From: Bacteroidota bacterium
GTDB lineage: Bacteria > Bacteroidota > Bacteroidia > AKYH767-A > 2013-40CM-41-45
Assembly: GCA_016708785.1 (NCBI GenBank)
Contig: JADJFC010000004.1
Location: 1-64,000, forward strand
Length of the DNA: 64,000 nucleotides
Direction of reading: 5' to 3'
Below are positions 28,352 to 37,968 of this stretch, one piece after another (the first letter of the stretch is position 1; the number at the start of each line of letters is the position of its first letter). The position numbers were made by a program, and so were the translations under genes. The notes below the pieces were generated by a model. The model ran no database searches, was not told the origin of the DNA, and saw only the letters and a list, made by a program, of their open reading frames with translations.

Positions 28352-30051
28352 TTAATACATTGAGAAATATTCTGCAATAGGACCTAAAGCCAATGCCGGG
28401 AAGAATGATAGTGCTGCTACTATTGCAATAACTGCAAATACCATTAATCCGAATGTGGAAGTGTCGGTTTTTAAAGTGCCTGCACTTTCCGGAATGTATT
28501 TTTTACTAGCCAGACTTCCAGCAATTGCTACCGGACCAATTATTGGTAAATACCTTGCGATTAACATTACTATCCCGCAAGCTATATTCCAAAATGGAGT
28601 ATTGTCTCCAAGCCCTTCGAAACCGCTTCCATTATTTGCACTTGATGAAGTGAATTCATAAAGCATTTCACTAAAACCATGATAGCCCGGATTGTTTAAC
28701 CAACCGGCATAGGTGGTAGGATCATGGGATATTAAGTGACTTGAAATCGCTGTTCCGGTAAGAATTAGCAGAGGATGTAACAAAGCAATTATCATTGCTA
28801 TTTTCATTTCTCTTGCTTCAATTTTCTTACCTAAAAATTCCGGTGTTCTGCCAACCATCAATCCGCTGATAAATACAGCCAGAATAATATAGATGTAGAA
28901 GTTTAAAATCCTACACCAACTCCGCCATAGAATGCATTAACCATCATGCCCAGCATTTGAAACATTCCACTCAATGCAGTAAAACTATCGTGCATTGCAT
29001 TGACACTTCCTGTAGAAATTACAGTTGTAGCAATACTCCAATATGCAGAAGCGGCTGAGCCAAAGCGAACTTCTTTCCCTTCCATGCTTCCCATGTTTTG
29101 TTGAATGCCCATTTGAGCAATTGCGGGATTTCCATTGACTTCATTGAAGATCGTTGGAATTGCAAGCAGGAAGAAGCCTAAAGTCATCACACCGAAAATC
29201 ATCAAGGCGAGTTTGCGTCTTTTTAAAACGTAACCTAAGGCGAAGATTAACGCTATTGGAATTAGCATCTGAGTTACAATCTCAACGATGTTCGTAAAAT
29301 ATGATGGGTTTTCAAATGGATGCGTAGAATTTGGACCAAAGAATCCGCCGCCATTTGTTCCAAGATGTTTTATTGCAACAAACGCTGCTACCGGTCCACG
29401 ACTTACCTGAACACTATCGCCTTGCAGAGTGACTATGCTGTCTTTGCCTTCCAGAGTCATTGGGGTACCATTTATCATTAATAGTACTGCAACAACTATT
29501 GAAATCGGTAACAGAATTCTTGTACATGAACGAACAAAATAATGGTAGAAATTTCCTGATTTTTCAGCTGACTTTTCTTTCATTGCCTGAAAAACTACTG
29601 CGGCAATGGCAATTCCACATCCTGCACTTATGAACTGGAATAACATTAATACCAATTGCCCGAGGTAGGTCATTCCAGTTTCACCGGAGTAATGTTGTAA
29701 ATTGGTATTCGTTACAAAGCTGATTGCTGTATTGAAAGCCAGGTCGGCACTCATGGAAGGATTGCCATCGGGATTTAATGGAAGCCAACCCATATTGGTA
29801 AGAACTAACATGGCAAGAAGGAACCAGAACAAGTTGATAGTTAATAGGGCCATCAAATGTTGTTTCCAGTTCATTTCTTTTTTGATGTCAATTCCACTGA
29901 GCTTGTAAAAAAATCCATCTACAGGATTTAATAATCTATCGAGCACAGTTTTTTCATTGCTGAATATTTTTCCAATGTACCTGCCAAGGGGAATGGCGAG
30001 AAGTAGAGCAATGGAATAACTAAAAATGACCCCTAGGATTTCTGTATTCAT
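28352..30051 (-). CDS. kdpA: Potassium-transporting ATPase A chain, one frameshift
   Basis: KdpA is the K+-selecting membrane subunit, related to K+ channels and Trk proteins. The protein has many membrane segments, with the selectivity-filter-like loops FVTNTNLQHYSGE, KHLGTNGGGFFGPNSTHPFENP, and HDSFTALSGM. The first part is open from the ATG at 30051 to about 28903 and ends in GGVGVGF then TAA. One missing T in the GATTTTAAAC run restores LNFYIYIILAVFISGLMVGRTPEFLG, the expected continuation, which runs to 28352. Total is about 566 residues, normal for KdpA. Confidence 0.9.
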
Positions 30052-30054
30052 GAC

Positions 30055-30132
30055 TTAGAATTTTTCGGGTTTAACGAGTACATAGCACATATATGCGAAT
30101 ACTGCAATTGCGATGATGAATAAGATGACCAT
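30055..30132 (-). CDS. kdpF: KdpF, small accessory subunit
   Basis: A 25-residue peptide, MVILFIIAIAVFAYMCYVLV then KPEKF, forms one membrane helix with a short charged tail, as in KdpF, which stabilises the KdpABC complex. I place the start at the ATG at 30132, because the longer frame to 30276 runs through the promoter region and a terminator. It ends three bases before the kdpA ATG. Confidence 0.85.
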   Translation of the reverse strand: MVILFIIAIAVFAYMCYVLVKPEKF

Positions 30133-30157
30133 GATTTTCTGATTTGCCGTGCAATTG

Positions 30158-30171
30158 GCAATACTTGGTCC
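30158..30171 (-). promoter_or_regulatory. Candidate sigma-54 promoter of the kdp operon
   Basis: On the minus strand GGACCAAGTATTGC has GG and GC separated by exactly 10 bases and ends in TTGC, as in the -24/-12 consensus TGGCAC-N5-TTGC. Transcription would start near 30146, about 14 bases before the kdpF ATG. No TAnnTTTG box is present between 30133 and 30240. The neighbouring upstream gene encodes a sigma-54 activator. Confidence 0.4.
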
Positions 30172-30234
30172 GAAAAAGGGTTTAAAATCGAAATGATTGA
30201 AATTAAAGGACTTCAAAAAAAATGGGTGGATGCT

Positions 30235-30265
30235 AAAAAACAAAACCCTTTCAAATTGAAAGGGT
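30235..30265 (-). terminator. Terminator after the NtrC-type regulator
   Basis: ACCCTTTCA pairs with TGAAAGGGT around a 3-nt loop, followed on the minus strand by TTTGTTTTTT. It ends the regulator transcript and separates it from kdp. Confidence 0.8.
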
Positions 30266-30287
30266 CGGACTATCATAATGAAAGGGG

Positions 30288-31636
30288 TTAACTTATTTTG
30301 TACTCTTCTAATTTACGGTATAAAGTGGTCAATGCAATATTTAATAAACGGGCAGTTTCTGTTTTATTTCCATTTGTATAGTTCAGAACTTTTTGAATGT
30401 GGATCTTTTCTGCACTTGCCAGGTCAAAAGCTGAAAGGGTTTTGCCTTTTGAATTTTCCAGCTGGATTTTTTGAAAATCACCGGATAGTGAATCAATATC
30501 AAGTACATCTGCAGTACTAAGTATCACACTTCTTTCTATGACATTTTTCAACTCACGAATATTGCCTCGCCATTCATGCGATTTTAATGAATCGATGTAT
30601 GATTTAGAAAATCCACTCACTCGTTTATTCGTTTTATTTGAAAAGACTTTTAAAAAGTGACTTGCAATTTCTTCTATGTCGATAGTTCTTTCTCTTAATG
30701 GTGTCAGTTCAATTTGAAAAACGGAGATACGGTAAAACAGATCTTCTCTGAAGTGGTTTGTTTCAACTTCCTTTCTTAAATTTCTGTTTGTTGCAGCAAT
30801 GATGCGCACATTGACTTTAGTAGTTTTTGTGTCGCCAACTTTTAAAATTCACCATTCTCCAGTACTCTCAATAATTTGGCTTGTAGATCCAATGGCATTT
30901 CGCCGATCTCATCAAGAAAAACAGTTCCGCCATTGGCAGCTTCAAAAATTCCTTTCGTGTCTTTTGTCGCTCCCGTGAATGCACCTGCTTTGTGACCAAA
31001 TAATTCATTCTCCAAAAGTTCTTTACTGAATGCAGAACAATTGACAGCGATAAAAGTGTTTGATTTTCTATTGCTACTGTAATGGATGGCCTGTGCGAAA
31101 ACTTCTTTTCCTGTTCCGGTTTCTCCGGTAAGGAGTACTGTAGCATCAGTTGCTGCAACTTTTTTTGCAGCATCAATTGCTTCTTTTATTGCTTTACTTT
31201 TTCCTAGTATGCTTTCAAAAGAATATTTCTTGTCAAGCTGTTTTTCTAATTGTTGAACCTTTTTAGCTAGTGCGACTTTTCCCATTGCTTTATATAAAAG
31301 TGGGATGATCTTATTATTATCGTCTCCTTTCGTGAGGTAGTCGAAGGCGCCATTTTTTATAGCCTGAACACCATCAGGAATATTGCCATAAGCAGTCAAA
31401 AGAATAACTTCCACAACCGGATATTTTTCTTTGATCGTTTTGATCAGATCAACACCGCTACCATCGGGAAGTTTTACGTCACATATGATTACATCGATAT
31501 CTGACGCTTCTAGTTTTCGCAATCCGGATTTACAATCACCTGCCTGCACAACTTCAAAACCTTCCAGGCTGATGACCTTAGTCATTAAGGACCTCAGTTT
31601 TTCTTCGTCATCTATTATTAATACCTGTCCGTTCAT
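30288..31636 (-). CDS. Sigma-54-dependent response regulator (NtrC family), one frameshift
   Basis: The product has a receiver domain with phosphoacceptor D53 in VIICDVKLPDG. An AAA+ domain follows, with Walker A GETGTGKE (171-178), the sigma-54 contact loop GAFTGA (218-223) and FLDEIGEMPL. Last comes a Fis-type DNA-binding domain (TETARLLNIALTTLYRKLEEY). The frame breaks near 30845 after RVLENGEF. One missing base in the TTTTAAAA run would restore KVGDTKTTKVNVRIIAATNR, and the rest is open to 30288. Joined length is about 450 residues, normal for the family. It lies upstream of the kdp operon, with a terminator between. The paired kinase is probably the one downstream of kdpD. Confidence 0.85.
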
Positions 31637-31734
31637 TGCTTTTTTGAAATCGATGCAAAGTAGAAATAAATCATCGAACTATAAACAAAAGGGCTGAACT
31701 CTCCGAATTATAAGACTTATCATAGGTTTTTCCG

Positions 31735-32802
31735 CTAAGCTGTCTTGTAATATTTTCTCCGAAACCAAAATGCCACGTTTACTAAAGCAATCAATGCCGG
31801 CACTTCTACTAAAGGACCAATAACTCCAGCGAATGCCTGACCACTGTTGATGCCAAATACTCCGATGGCAACTGCAATGGCCAATTCGAAATTGTTCCCG
31901 GCCGCTGTAAATGCTATCGAAGCATTTGTAGAATAATCGACTCCCATTTTTTTACCGATGAAGAAACTGACCAAAAACATGATGGCAAAGTAGATGACCA
32001 ACGGAATTGCAATTCGTATTACATCAAATGGAATTTGAACGATCAATTCGCCTTTCAGACTAAACATGACAACAATAGTAAAGAGCAATGCAATTAATGT
32101 AATAGGGGAGACGACAGGAAGAAATTTTGTTTCATACCATTCTGAACTTTTTACTTTTAGTAGAAAGTACCTCGTAAGAAATCCTGCAGCAAACGGAACT
32201 CCAAGATAGATGGCAACACTTTTAGCGATCTGTCCGATGGTGATGTCTACAACTGAACCTGTAAATTCGAAAAAAGGAGGGAGGATGGTTATAAAAACAT
32301 AGGCGTAAATACTGAACATTAAAACTTGAAAGATGCTGTTGAGTGCAACCAATCCTGCGGCATATTCCCTGCTTCCTTCTGCTAATTCATTCCAGACAAT
32401 TACCATCGCAATGCAACGTGCCAGTCCGATGAGAATTAGCCCTACCATGTATTCCGGATAGTCGTGTAAAAAAGTAATTGCCAAAAGGAACATCAATACC
32501 GGACCAATGATCCAGTTTAGCAATAATGATACTCCAAGAACTTTTGTGTTTTTGAAAACTTCTCTCAGCTTTTCATATTTCACTTTCGTGAAAGGAGGGT
32601 ACATCATCAAAATAAGACCGATGGCAAGTGGAATATTAGTAGTGCCCGATGAAAATGAATTGATAAAGCTTGATGATGAAGGAATGAAATAGCCTATAGC
32701 CACGCCAATAGCCATGGCCAAAAAGATCCACAAGGTGAGATATCTGTCTAAGAATCCTAGTTTTTTTCGTTCATGTGCAGGTGCGCAATTATTGGTTGCC
32801 AT
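31735..32802 (-). CDS. ACR3-family arsenite efflux transporter
   Basis: The 355-residue protein has ten predicted membrane segments and matches ACR3/ArsB-type arsenite exporters of the BART superfamily. Supporting segments are RYLTLWIFLAMAIGVAIGYF, LGVSLLLNWIIGPVLMFLLA, LIGLARCIAMVIVWNELAEG (the conserved cysteine lies in ARCIAMV), and FTAAGNNFELAIAVAIGVFG. The ATG at 32802 gives the usual N-terminus; the open frame extends further up but adds only 17 residues. It stands apart from the arsR-led cluster at 34652-38586, but on the same strand, and would export As(III) across the inner membrane. Confidence 0.88.
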   Translation of the reverse strand: MATNNCAPAHERKKLGFLDRYLTLWIFLAMAIGVAIGYFIPSSSSFINSFSSGTTNIPLAIGLILMMYPPFTKVKYEKLREVFKNTKVLGVSLLLNWIIGPVLMFLLAITFLHDYPEYMVGLILIGLARCIAMVIVWNELAEGSREYAAGLVALNSIFQVLMFSIYAYVFITILPPFFEFTGSVVDITIGQIAKSVAIYLGVPFAAGFLTRYFLLKVKSSEWYETKFLPVVSPITLIALLFTIVVMFSLKGELIVQIPFDVIRIAIPLVIYFAIMFLVSFFIGKKMGVDYSTNASIAFTAAGNNFELAIAVAIGVFGINSGQAFAGVIGPLVEVPALIALVNVAFWFRRKYYKTA

Positions 32803-32912
32803 ATTCTGTATTTCATATTTAATCGCAAAATACGATATATATATTGTCTGCAAACTATTCTAAAAATTATTGTTTACATTTACACCTTAAACCCATCTAA
32901 AAAATTCATATT

Positions 32913-33323
32913 ATGATCCGTTCATCAACTGCCAATTGGCAAGGTACAGGTAAAGAAGGTAAAGGAACACTTTCTACACAAAGTGGAGTTTTGACAAATT
33001 CGCAATATTCATTTAATACTCGTTTTGAAAACGGTATTGGAACTAATCCGGAGGAGTTGATCGGTGCAGCACATGCCGGATGTTTCTCAATGAAATTAAG
33101 TTTTATTTTAACTGCAGCAGGTTTCCCGCCTGAGAATATTGACACAAAATGTGAGATCACACTCGATAACGGTGTCATCTCTAAATCTGCTTTAACAGTG
33201 ACAGCAAAAGTTCCGAACATTACTGCTGAAAAATTTGCAGAAGCTGCGGCTGATGCAAAAGCAAATTGTCCGGTATCGAAAGCGTTGAGTTTGGAAATTA
33301 CCTTGGATGCTAAACTGTCTTAG
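32913..33323 (+). CDS. OsmC family peroxiredoxin-like protein
   Basis: OsmC proteins reduce organic hydroperoxides with two cysteines. In this 136-residue protein the cysteines are C57 in GAAHAGCFSMKLSF and C119 in KANCPVSKAL, with the Arg-containing SQYSFNTRFENG motif near residues 30-41. Length and motifs match the OsmC/YhfA group. It is transcribed alone and divergent from the ACR3 gene, and a hairpin follows at 33380-33417. Confidence 0.92.
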   Translation: MIRSSTANWQGTGKEGKGTLSTQSGVLTNSQYSFNTRFENGIGTNPEELIGAAHAGCFSMKLSFILTAAGFPPENIDTKCEITLDNGVISKSALTVTAKVPNITAEKFAEAAADAKANCPVSKALSLEITLDAKLS

Positions 33324-33379
33324 ACCGGGATTTAGCTGATTTTTGGATTTATTTGATTTTAATCGGATAAACTAAAATT

Positions 33380-33417
33380 TAAAAGCCATCACTTGATGAA
33401 ATGAGTGATAGCTTTTT
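33380..33417 (+). terminator. Terminator after the osmC-type gene
   Basis: AAAAGCCATCACT pairs with AGTGATAGCTTTTTTT with one bulged base; the loop is about 10 nt and a T7 run follows. Confidence 0.7.
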
Positions 33418-33480
33418 TTATTTTTTGAGGACGCAAATTGCGGCCTCAAATCTAAATTCATTATTCTTTGCTATTCTATT

Positions 33481-34035
33481 TTATACGAATCCTATTTTTT
33501 TTCTCTCATCCCATTTTCTTTGTTCGGACTTTTCATTAATAAAGTTTTCCATCGCCATATAAATTTCATTTAGCTGTGCATCATGTTCACCTAATTTTTC
33601 CTTTATTTCATTCAATTGTTCTTTTAGATCGGTTTGCTTAGCAACAATTCGTCTTACTTCAACAAACACCCTCATTATCGCAATATTCATGTTTATTGCT
33701 TTGGTAGATCGAAGAATGCCACTCAACATTGCTACTCCTTGCTCCGTAAAAGCATATGGTAAATATTTATTTGTGCGATTTTGTGGTAAATTTGCAATCA
33801 TCACAGATTGTGATGATGAGTTTTCTGTCATTGCATTTGCTAGGCTTTTAATGTTTTCATATTCAAAAGATTCAAGTTGAAACATAAAATCTTCCGGAAA
33901 ACGAATTAAGTTCCTCTTTACTGCTTGATTCAGTACTCTGGTTTCAACTTCATAAAGTTCAGCAAGGTCAAAATCTAACATAACTTTGTGACCTCTTACT
34001 TCATATATTTTGGTTTCAATTTTTTGTTGATGCAT
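33481..34035 (-). CDS. ORF6N domain protein (downstream copy of a tandem pair)
   Basis: The 184-residue protein has an N-terminal ORF6N DNA-binding domain (KIYEVRGHKVMLDFDLAELY, then RNLIRFPEDFMFQL and LPYAFTEQGVAMLSGIL). A helical C-terminus follows (VRRIVAKQTDLKEQLNEIKEK). ORF6N domains are shared with phage KilA-N/antirepressor proteins but are common on Bacteroidota chromosomes, where their role is unclear. Start at 34035 is chosen by similarity with the upstream copy (HQQKIETKIYEV versus LQKIETKIYEV). It overlaps the end of that copy by 20 bases. Confidence 0.85.
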   Translation of the reverse strand: MHQQKIETKIYEVRGHKVMLDFDLAELYEVETRVLNQAVKRNLIRFPEDFMFQLESFEYENIKSLANAMTENSSSQSVMIANLPQNRTNKYLPYAFTEQGVAMLSGILRSTKAINMNIAIMRVFVEVRRIVAKQTDLKEQLNEIKEKLGEHDAQLNEIYMAMENFINEKSEQRKWDERKKIGFV

Positions 34036-34536
34036 TTTTAAATTCAATTCTTTTACGCTGTTTCTGTTCAGTTTCTTGCTTGTCCTTGGTTAAAAGATAG
34101 TCTATTGCTTCATAGACATCACTAAACTTTTTATTGAATTTGGTTTCAAGTTCATTGAGTTTTTTAGTTATGTCTGAATGAGTGAATGCGTATTGTCGCA
34201 TTAATACAAAAGTTCTCATTTTTAATATATTTACATCGATTGCTTTATCACTATTTAAAATACTGGAAAGCATTGAAACGTCTTGTTCGGTGAATGCAAA
34301 CGGCATATATCTTGTTCCACCTCTTTTGTTTGAGGTGCTAAAATTGCACCTCAAAGTATCCCATTCCACCTTGGATAATTCATACATGAAATCCAATGGA
34401 AACCTTCGGATATTTTTTCTTACAGCTCTTTTAAATATTTTGTTTCCGTTTCATAAAGTTCAGCAAGGTCAAAATCTAACATTACTTTGTGCCCACGAAC
34501 CTCATAAATTTTGGTTTCAATTTTTTGTAGTTGCAT
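34016..34536 (-). CDS. ORF6N domain protein (upstream copy), one frameshift
   Basis: From the ATG at 34536 the protein reads MQLQKIETKIYEVRGHKVM and DLAELYETETKYL. One missing A in the AAAAGAGCTG run near 34430 breaks the frame, and the rest (RAVRKNIRRFPLDFMYEL, PFAFTEQDVSMLSSIL, then a lysine-rich helical tail) is open to 34016. Its first 80 bases are close to identical to those of the downstream copy, including the start of the ORF6N domain, while the later parts differ more. The pair is therefore a tandem duplication with diverged C-termini. Confidence 0.8.
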
Positions 34537-34651
34537 TTGTTTAATTTCGGCTTAAACGTTCTGTGATTCAATTCCCGTTTCCGGAACAAATGCAAAATAA
34601 AGTAATTTATTATTTAGAAAAGTTTCATTTATGCGGCGAAAATGGTTTTCG

Positions 34652-35362
34652 TCATTCAATAATTTTCAAGTAAATGAGGATGTAATATAATCCTGTTAAC
34701 ACAAATAAAAGGCCGGCGACTACTCTCATGACTTTTTCAATTTTAGTTACTGCATTAAAATATTTCCCAACCTTTTGCATGCTAAATGCAATTACGAAAG
34801 TAAAAAACAATACCAGTGAACCTGCTCCAAGTGCATAGAATATCGGCAAAGTAAATCAAATACTGCTTTTAATACTCATTGGAATCAGCACTCCAAAATA
34901 CATAGCGCCGCTATAAGGACAAAATGCCATTGCGAATAATATTCCCAGTAAGAATGAACCTAGCAAACCTTTGTCTTTGAATTTATCCTGCAACTTTTCC
35001 GTAAAATTCGTTTTTCCAAGAAAGTTCAGTTTTATAACATTCAGCATGATCAATCCTATGAGAAGCATTACAGGACCAACAAATTTTTCTCCATTACTCT
35101 GAAAGAATTTTGCTACATGAAATTTACTTGCTCCGAAAATGATAATCATGGCAATAGCGGTATACGAAAAAGCCAGGCCTAATGTGTAAAGTAGTCCACT
35201 GAGCAGTATTTTATTTCTGCCGGAAAGGGTTTTTGAAATGTAAGCTGTTGCTGTAATATTGGTTGCCAGTGGACAAGGACTGATCGCCGTCAGTAGTCCT
35301 AAAAGCAAAGCTGCTAATACAGGCATATTCGAACTTTCAAAAAGTTGCTTTACTGTTTCCAT
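34652..35362 (-). CDS. ArsG-like efflux permease (TauE/DsbD-type), with in-frame TGA
   Basis: The 236-codon frame from the ATG at 35362 encodes a six-helix membrane protein with SPCPLATNITATAYISK near the N-terminus and FAMAFCPYSGAMYFGVLIP in the middle. Both are proline-cysteine loops typical of the DsbD/CcdA-like ArsG group, which exports aromatic arsenicals in a characterised Shewanella arsEFG system. A TGA at 34856-34858 (after MSIKSSI) lies in frame; the frame then continues FTLPIFYALGAGSLVLFF to 34652. One substitution (GGA to TGA would give Gly) explains it, so this is a nonsense change, not an indel. It follows the ArsF-like gene by three bases. Confidence 0.75.
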
Positions 35363-35365
35363 CAA

Positions 35366-36242
35366 CTATTTAAGTAAGCCGGATATTTTTGTTTTTAATT
35401 CAGGAATAAATTCGTTGGAATCATTTGCCTTATCAAACGCAAAATCGCTCCAGTCAATGATATTGTCCTGCCCATTCACAACATTATTTACCATCAAAGC
35501 AGTCCGGTAGCCTGATATTTTTCAGCAATTTTTCATTCTTTGAATCATCGACATCTATAATTTGAAATACAATTTTGCCTGACTTTAATTCTTCTGAAAA
35601 GTATTTATTTAGTGCAGTTGTGGTATTTGCTTTCATGTTTTTGCAAGTTTCGCATTGTCTTGTTCCATGAAATGCATAAACTTCCAAATGATTGTTAACT
35701 AAATTTCCTGATTTTGTGGATTGCGTTTCAGTTTTAACTGAGTTACTGTTATCTTTTGCACTAGCAGTCGTTTTGCAAGTGCCATCCGGATTGCAATCTG
35801 TTGAATTGGGATCTACACAACATGGTTTTGTTTCACTTAATGCACTTTTTGTCGGCAAACCTGCATCTGACCAAGCGGCCATACCGCCATCGAGATTGGC
35901 TATGTTGGTAAACCCTTTTTCTTTGAGCAGATTAAAGGCCTTTTGACTTCTGCCACCTCTCTGACAAGCTAGAATAACTTGTTGGTCCTTTGGAATGCTA
36001 TTAATTTTGCTTTCGATGCTGTCCAGAGGGATGTTCACACTATTTTTAACATCATATGATTGTTCATCTAATTCATCAGGTTCTCTGACATCTATTAAAA
36101 GTGCATTTCCTTTTAATAGTTCATCTGCTTCTTTTGCAGTAACAGTTTCTTTTTCGCTAACGAAATTGTTTTTTGTCCCGGAATTGCATGAAATGAAATT
36201 GGTAGCTGCAATTACCGTAAGTATAAGTATATATTTATTCAT
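35366..36242 (-). CDS. Rhodanese + ArsF-like thioredoxin-fold fusion lipoprotein, one frameshift
   Basis: The N-terminus is a lipoprotein signal (TVIAATNFISCNSG, with the lipobox cysteine in ISC). Residues about 30-125 are a rhodanese domain (ALLIDVREPDELDEQ, IPLDSIESKI, VILACQRGGRSQKAFNLL, with the active-site Cys in ACQRGGRS). A cysteine-rich linker follows (KPCCVDPNSTDCNPDGTCK). The C-terminal part (VYAFHGTRQCETCKNMKANT, with a CxxC) resembles the ArsF family, annotated as a nitroreductase-type subunit for aromatic arsenicals. The frame breaks near 35515 after NEKLLKNI; the remainder (SGYRTALMVNNVVNGQDN...) is open to 35366. The whole gene is about 290 residues. I know the domains as separate families; the fusion is seen in the sequence. 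Confidence 0.7.
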
Positions 36243-36259
36243 GTTGATTTAGTATAAAT

Positions 36260-36718
36260 TTAAATTGTTCCGTATTTTTTTATGATCGCTATTTGGCCGG
36301 CATGGTAGGTTGTGTGAGATATAATTCTTCCAAATGCTTCGGCTTTTGTCTTTGTGCCAAATTCTTTAGTTGAGACATTTGTTTCCCAGTCAGCTTCCGT
36401 TTGTTTTTCAATAATTGATTTCAACGATTCATAGGAGGTATCAATATACTGTTTTAGTTCCTCCAGATTGGTCCATTCACCTGTATCATGCTTAGTGCTT
36501 ACTGTTTTTGCTATGACTTTTACATTAGCATCACCAAATACATTTTTTGCAAATAGTAGTTCCACATCGCCAATATGCCGGATCAGAAAGCCAACACTAT
36601 TTTGCGATGGAAGTAGTTTCTTCCTTACGTCATCAGTCGTAAGATCTTGTAACTGATTCGTAAATCTTGTTCGGGCTTCTAGCCAGAGATCAAGAAATAG
36701 TTCGGTTTTTGTTTTCAT
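36260..36718 (-). CDS. DinB family protein
   Basis: The 152-residue protein fits the DinB/YfiT-like four-helix bundle: SVGFLIRHIGDVELLFAKNV with one metal-binding His, and RIISHTTYHAGQIAIIKKYG with two further His near the C-terminus. The family includes metal-dependent thiol transferases that conjugate bacillithiol or mycothiol. Its ATG at 36718 overlaps the stop of the upstream permease (ATGA), which suggests coupled translation. Placement inside an arsenic cluster hints at thiol conjugation or detoxification, but this is inference. Confidence 0.8.
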   Translation of the reverse strand: MKTKTELFLDLWLEARTRFTNQLQDLTTDDVRKKLLPSQNSVGFLIRHIGDVELLFAKNVFGDANVKVIAKTVSTKHDTGEWTNLEELKQYIDTSYESLKSIIEKQTEADWETNVSTKEFGTKTKAEAFGRIISHTTYHAGQIAIIKKYGTI

Positions 36719-37688
36719 AACACTATGTTGAATAAGTAGCCCGAAATGATAATACAAATTGTAACTACAGTAAAAAAGATGGCCAGCATTTTGCCGGTCA
36801 TAACTTTTTTAAGTAATAATCCTTCAGGAATTGAAAGTCCTACGACTGCCATTGAGAATGCGATGACAGTTCCCAAGGGAATTCCTTTTTCTACTAATAC
36901 TTGCATAATTGGCAAAATGCCTGCAGTGTTGCTATACATTGGTACACCAACTAAAACTGCAACTGGCACACCGAATGGATTTTCTTTAGTGATGTATTTT
37001 TCAAAAAATCCGGTAGGAATAAAACCATGCATTAATCCTCCAATAGCTACGCCGATCAGAATGTATGGAGCAACACCTTTGATTATATTCATTGCTTCTT
37101 TCACAACTTCCGGGATACGTTGTTTGAATGTCTTTTTTCTTCAACGAACTGCGATGCAGACTGTTTTTGTTTAATCAAATGCTGCACCCATTCAGTGAGC
37201 AAATGATCTATTTTCATTTTGCCTAAAATAAAGCCTGCAATCATTGATAGTATAATACCACTGACTACATAAATAACCGTTATTCTAAGGCCGAACATTC
37301 CCGCAAACATTGCAACTGTAACAGCATCAACAAGTGGAGAAGAAATGAGGAAGGCAAATGTTACTCCTAATGGTATTCCTCCTTGTACAAATCCGATAAA
37401 AAGGGGCACCGATGAACAAGAACAAAATGGTGTTACAGTGCCAAAGAAGGAGGCCATGAAATAGTCCAGCCCGTACCATTTTCTTTTTTGGAGTGCATTC
37501 CTGATTTTTTCTATAGGGAAATAGGAATTGATTATTCCCATTAATAAAGTGATAAACAAGAGCAGTATAAAGATCTTGATCGCATCAAACACGAAGAAAT
37601 TTAAAGCATCACCCGCTTTACTTCCTCGCGTTAGATGAAATACTTCGTAGATAAACCAATCGGCTATGTTTTGTGCCCAGTCAAACAT
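36715..37688 (-). CDS. Permease of the DUF318/ArsP-like family, one frameshift
   Basis: The protein has about eight membrane segments. The key motif GTVTPFCSCSSVPLFIGFVQ lies near residues 80-100; the CSCS pattern is characteristic of ArsP-type permeases for methylated arsenite. A second conserved loop is VGVPMYSNTAGILPIMQVL. The first 195 codons, from the ATG at 37688, end early; one missing A in the GAAAAAAGACATTC run near 37135 restores KTFKQRIPEVVKEAMNII, which continues to 36715. The joined length, about 323 residues, is normal. The start overlaps the stop of the preceding thioredoxin-like gene (TAATG), and its end overlaps the DinB start. Confidence 0.8.
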
Positions 37689-37942
37689 TATAAATTATTT
37701 TCTAATTTATTTGTTAATGTTTTTTCTATTTCCTTTTCGCTTGGTGCAATTCCTTTAAAAAGAATTACATTATCAATCATCACTGTTGGCAAGTATAGAA
37801 TGTTATATTTCACCATTTCCTGAACATCTTGAATTTTCTCAACTATCATATTCAGGTTATGCTTTTGGATAACGTTATTAAGATTAATTTCCGTCTTTTT
37901 GCACTTGGCACAATTTGCCCCGAATAAAATAATTCGTTTCAT
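37688..37942 (-). CDS. Thioredoxin-fold small redox protein (CxxC)
   Basis: The 84-residue protein starts MKRIILFGANCAKCKKTEIN, with CAKC as the redox centre. It continues with NILYLPTVMIDNVILFKGIAPS, which has the cis-proline of the thioredoxin fold in LPTVMID. It is the second of two such proteins in the cluster. Small thioredoxin-like proteins of this type are commonly found next to DUF318 permeases. Its stop overlaps the permease start. Confidence 0.83.
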   Translation of the reverse strand: MKRIILFGANCAKCKKTEINLNNVIQKHNLNMIVEKIQDVQEMVKYNILYLPTVMIDNVILFKGIAPSEKEIEKTLTNKLENNL

Positions 37943-37968
37943 ATCTTTAGCTTTAGGATAAACATATA

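Noticed and set aside
33481..34536. Prophage based on the ORF6N proteins
   Set aside because: No integrase, structural or lysis genes are nearby; ORF6N proteins are common on Bacteroidota chromosomes.
34856..34858. TGA in arsG as a recoded codon or selenocysteine
   Set aside because: Other genes here use TGA as stop, no SECIS-like hairpin was seen, and no Sec is expected in this family.
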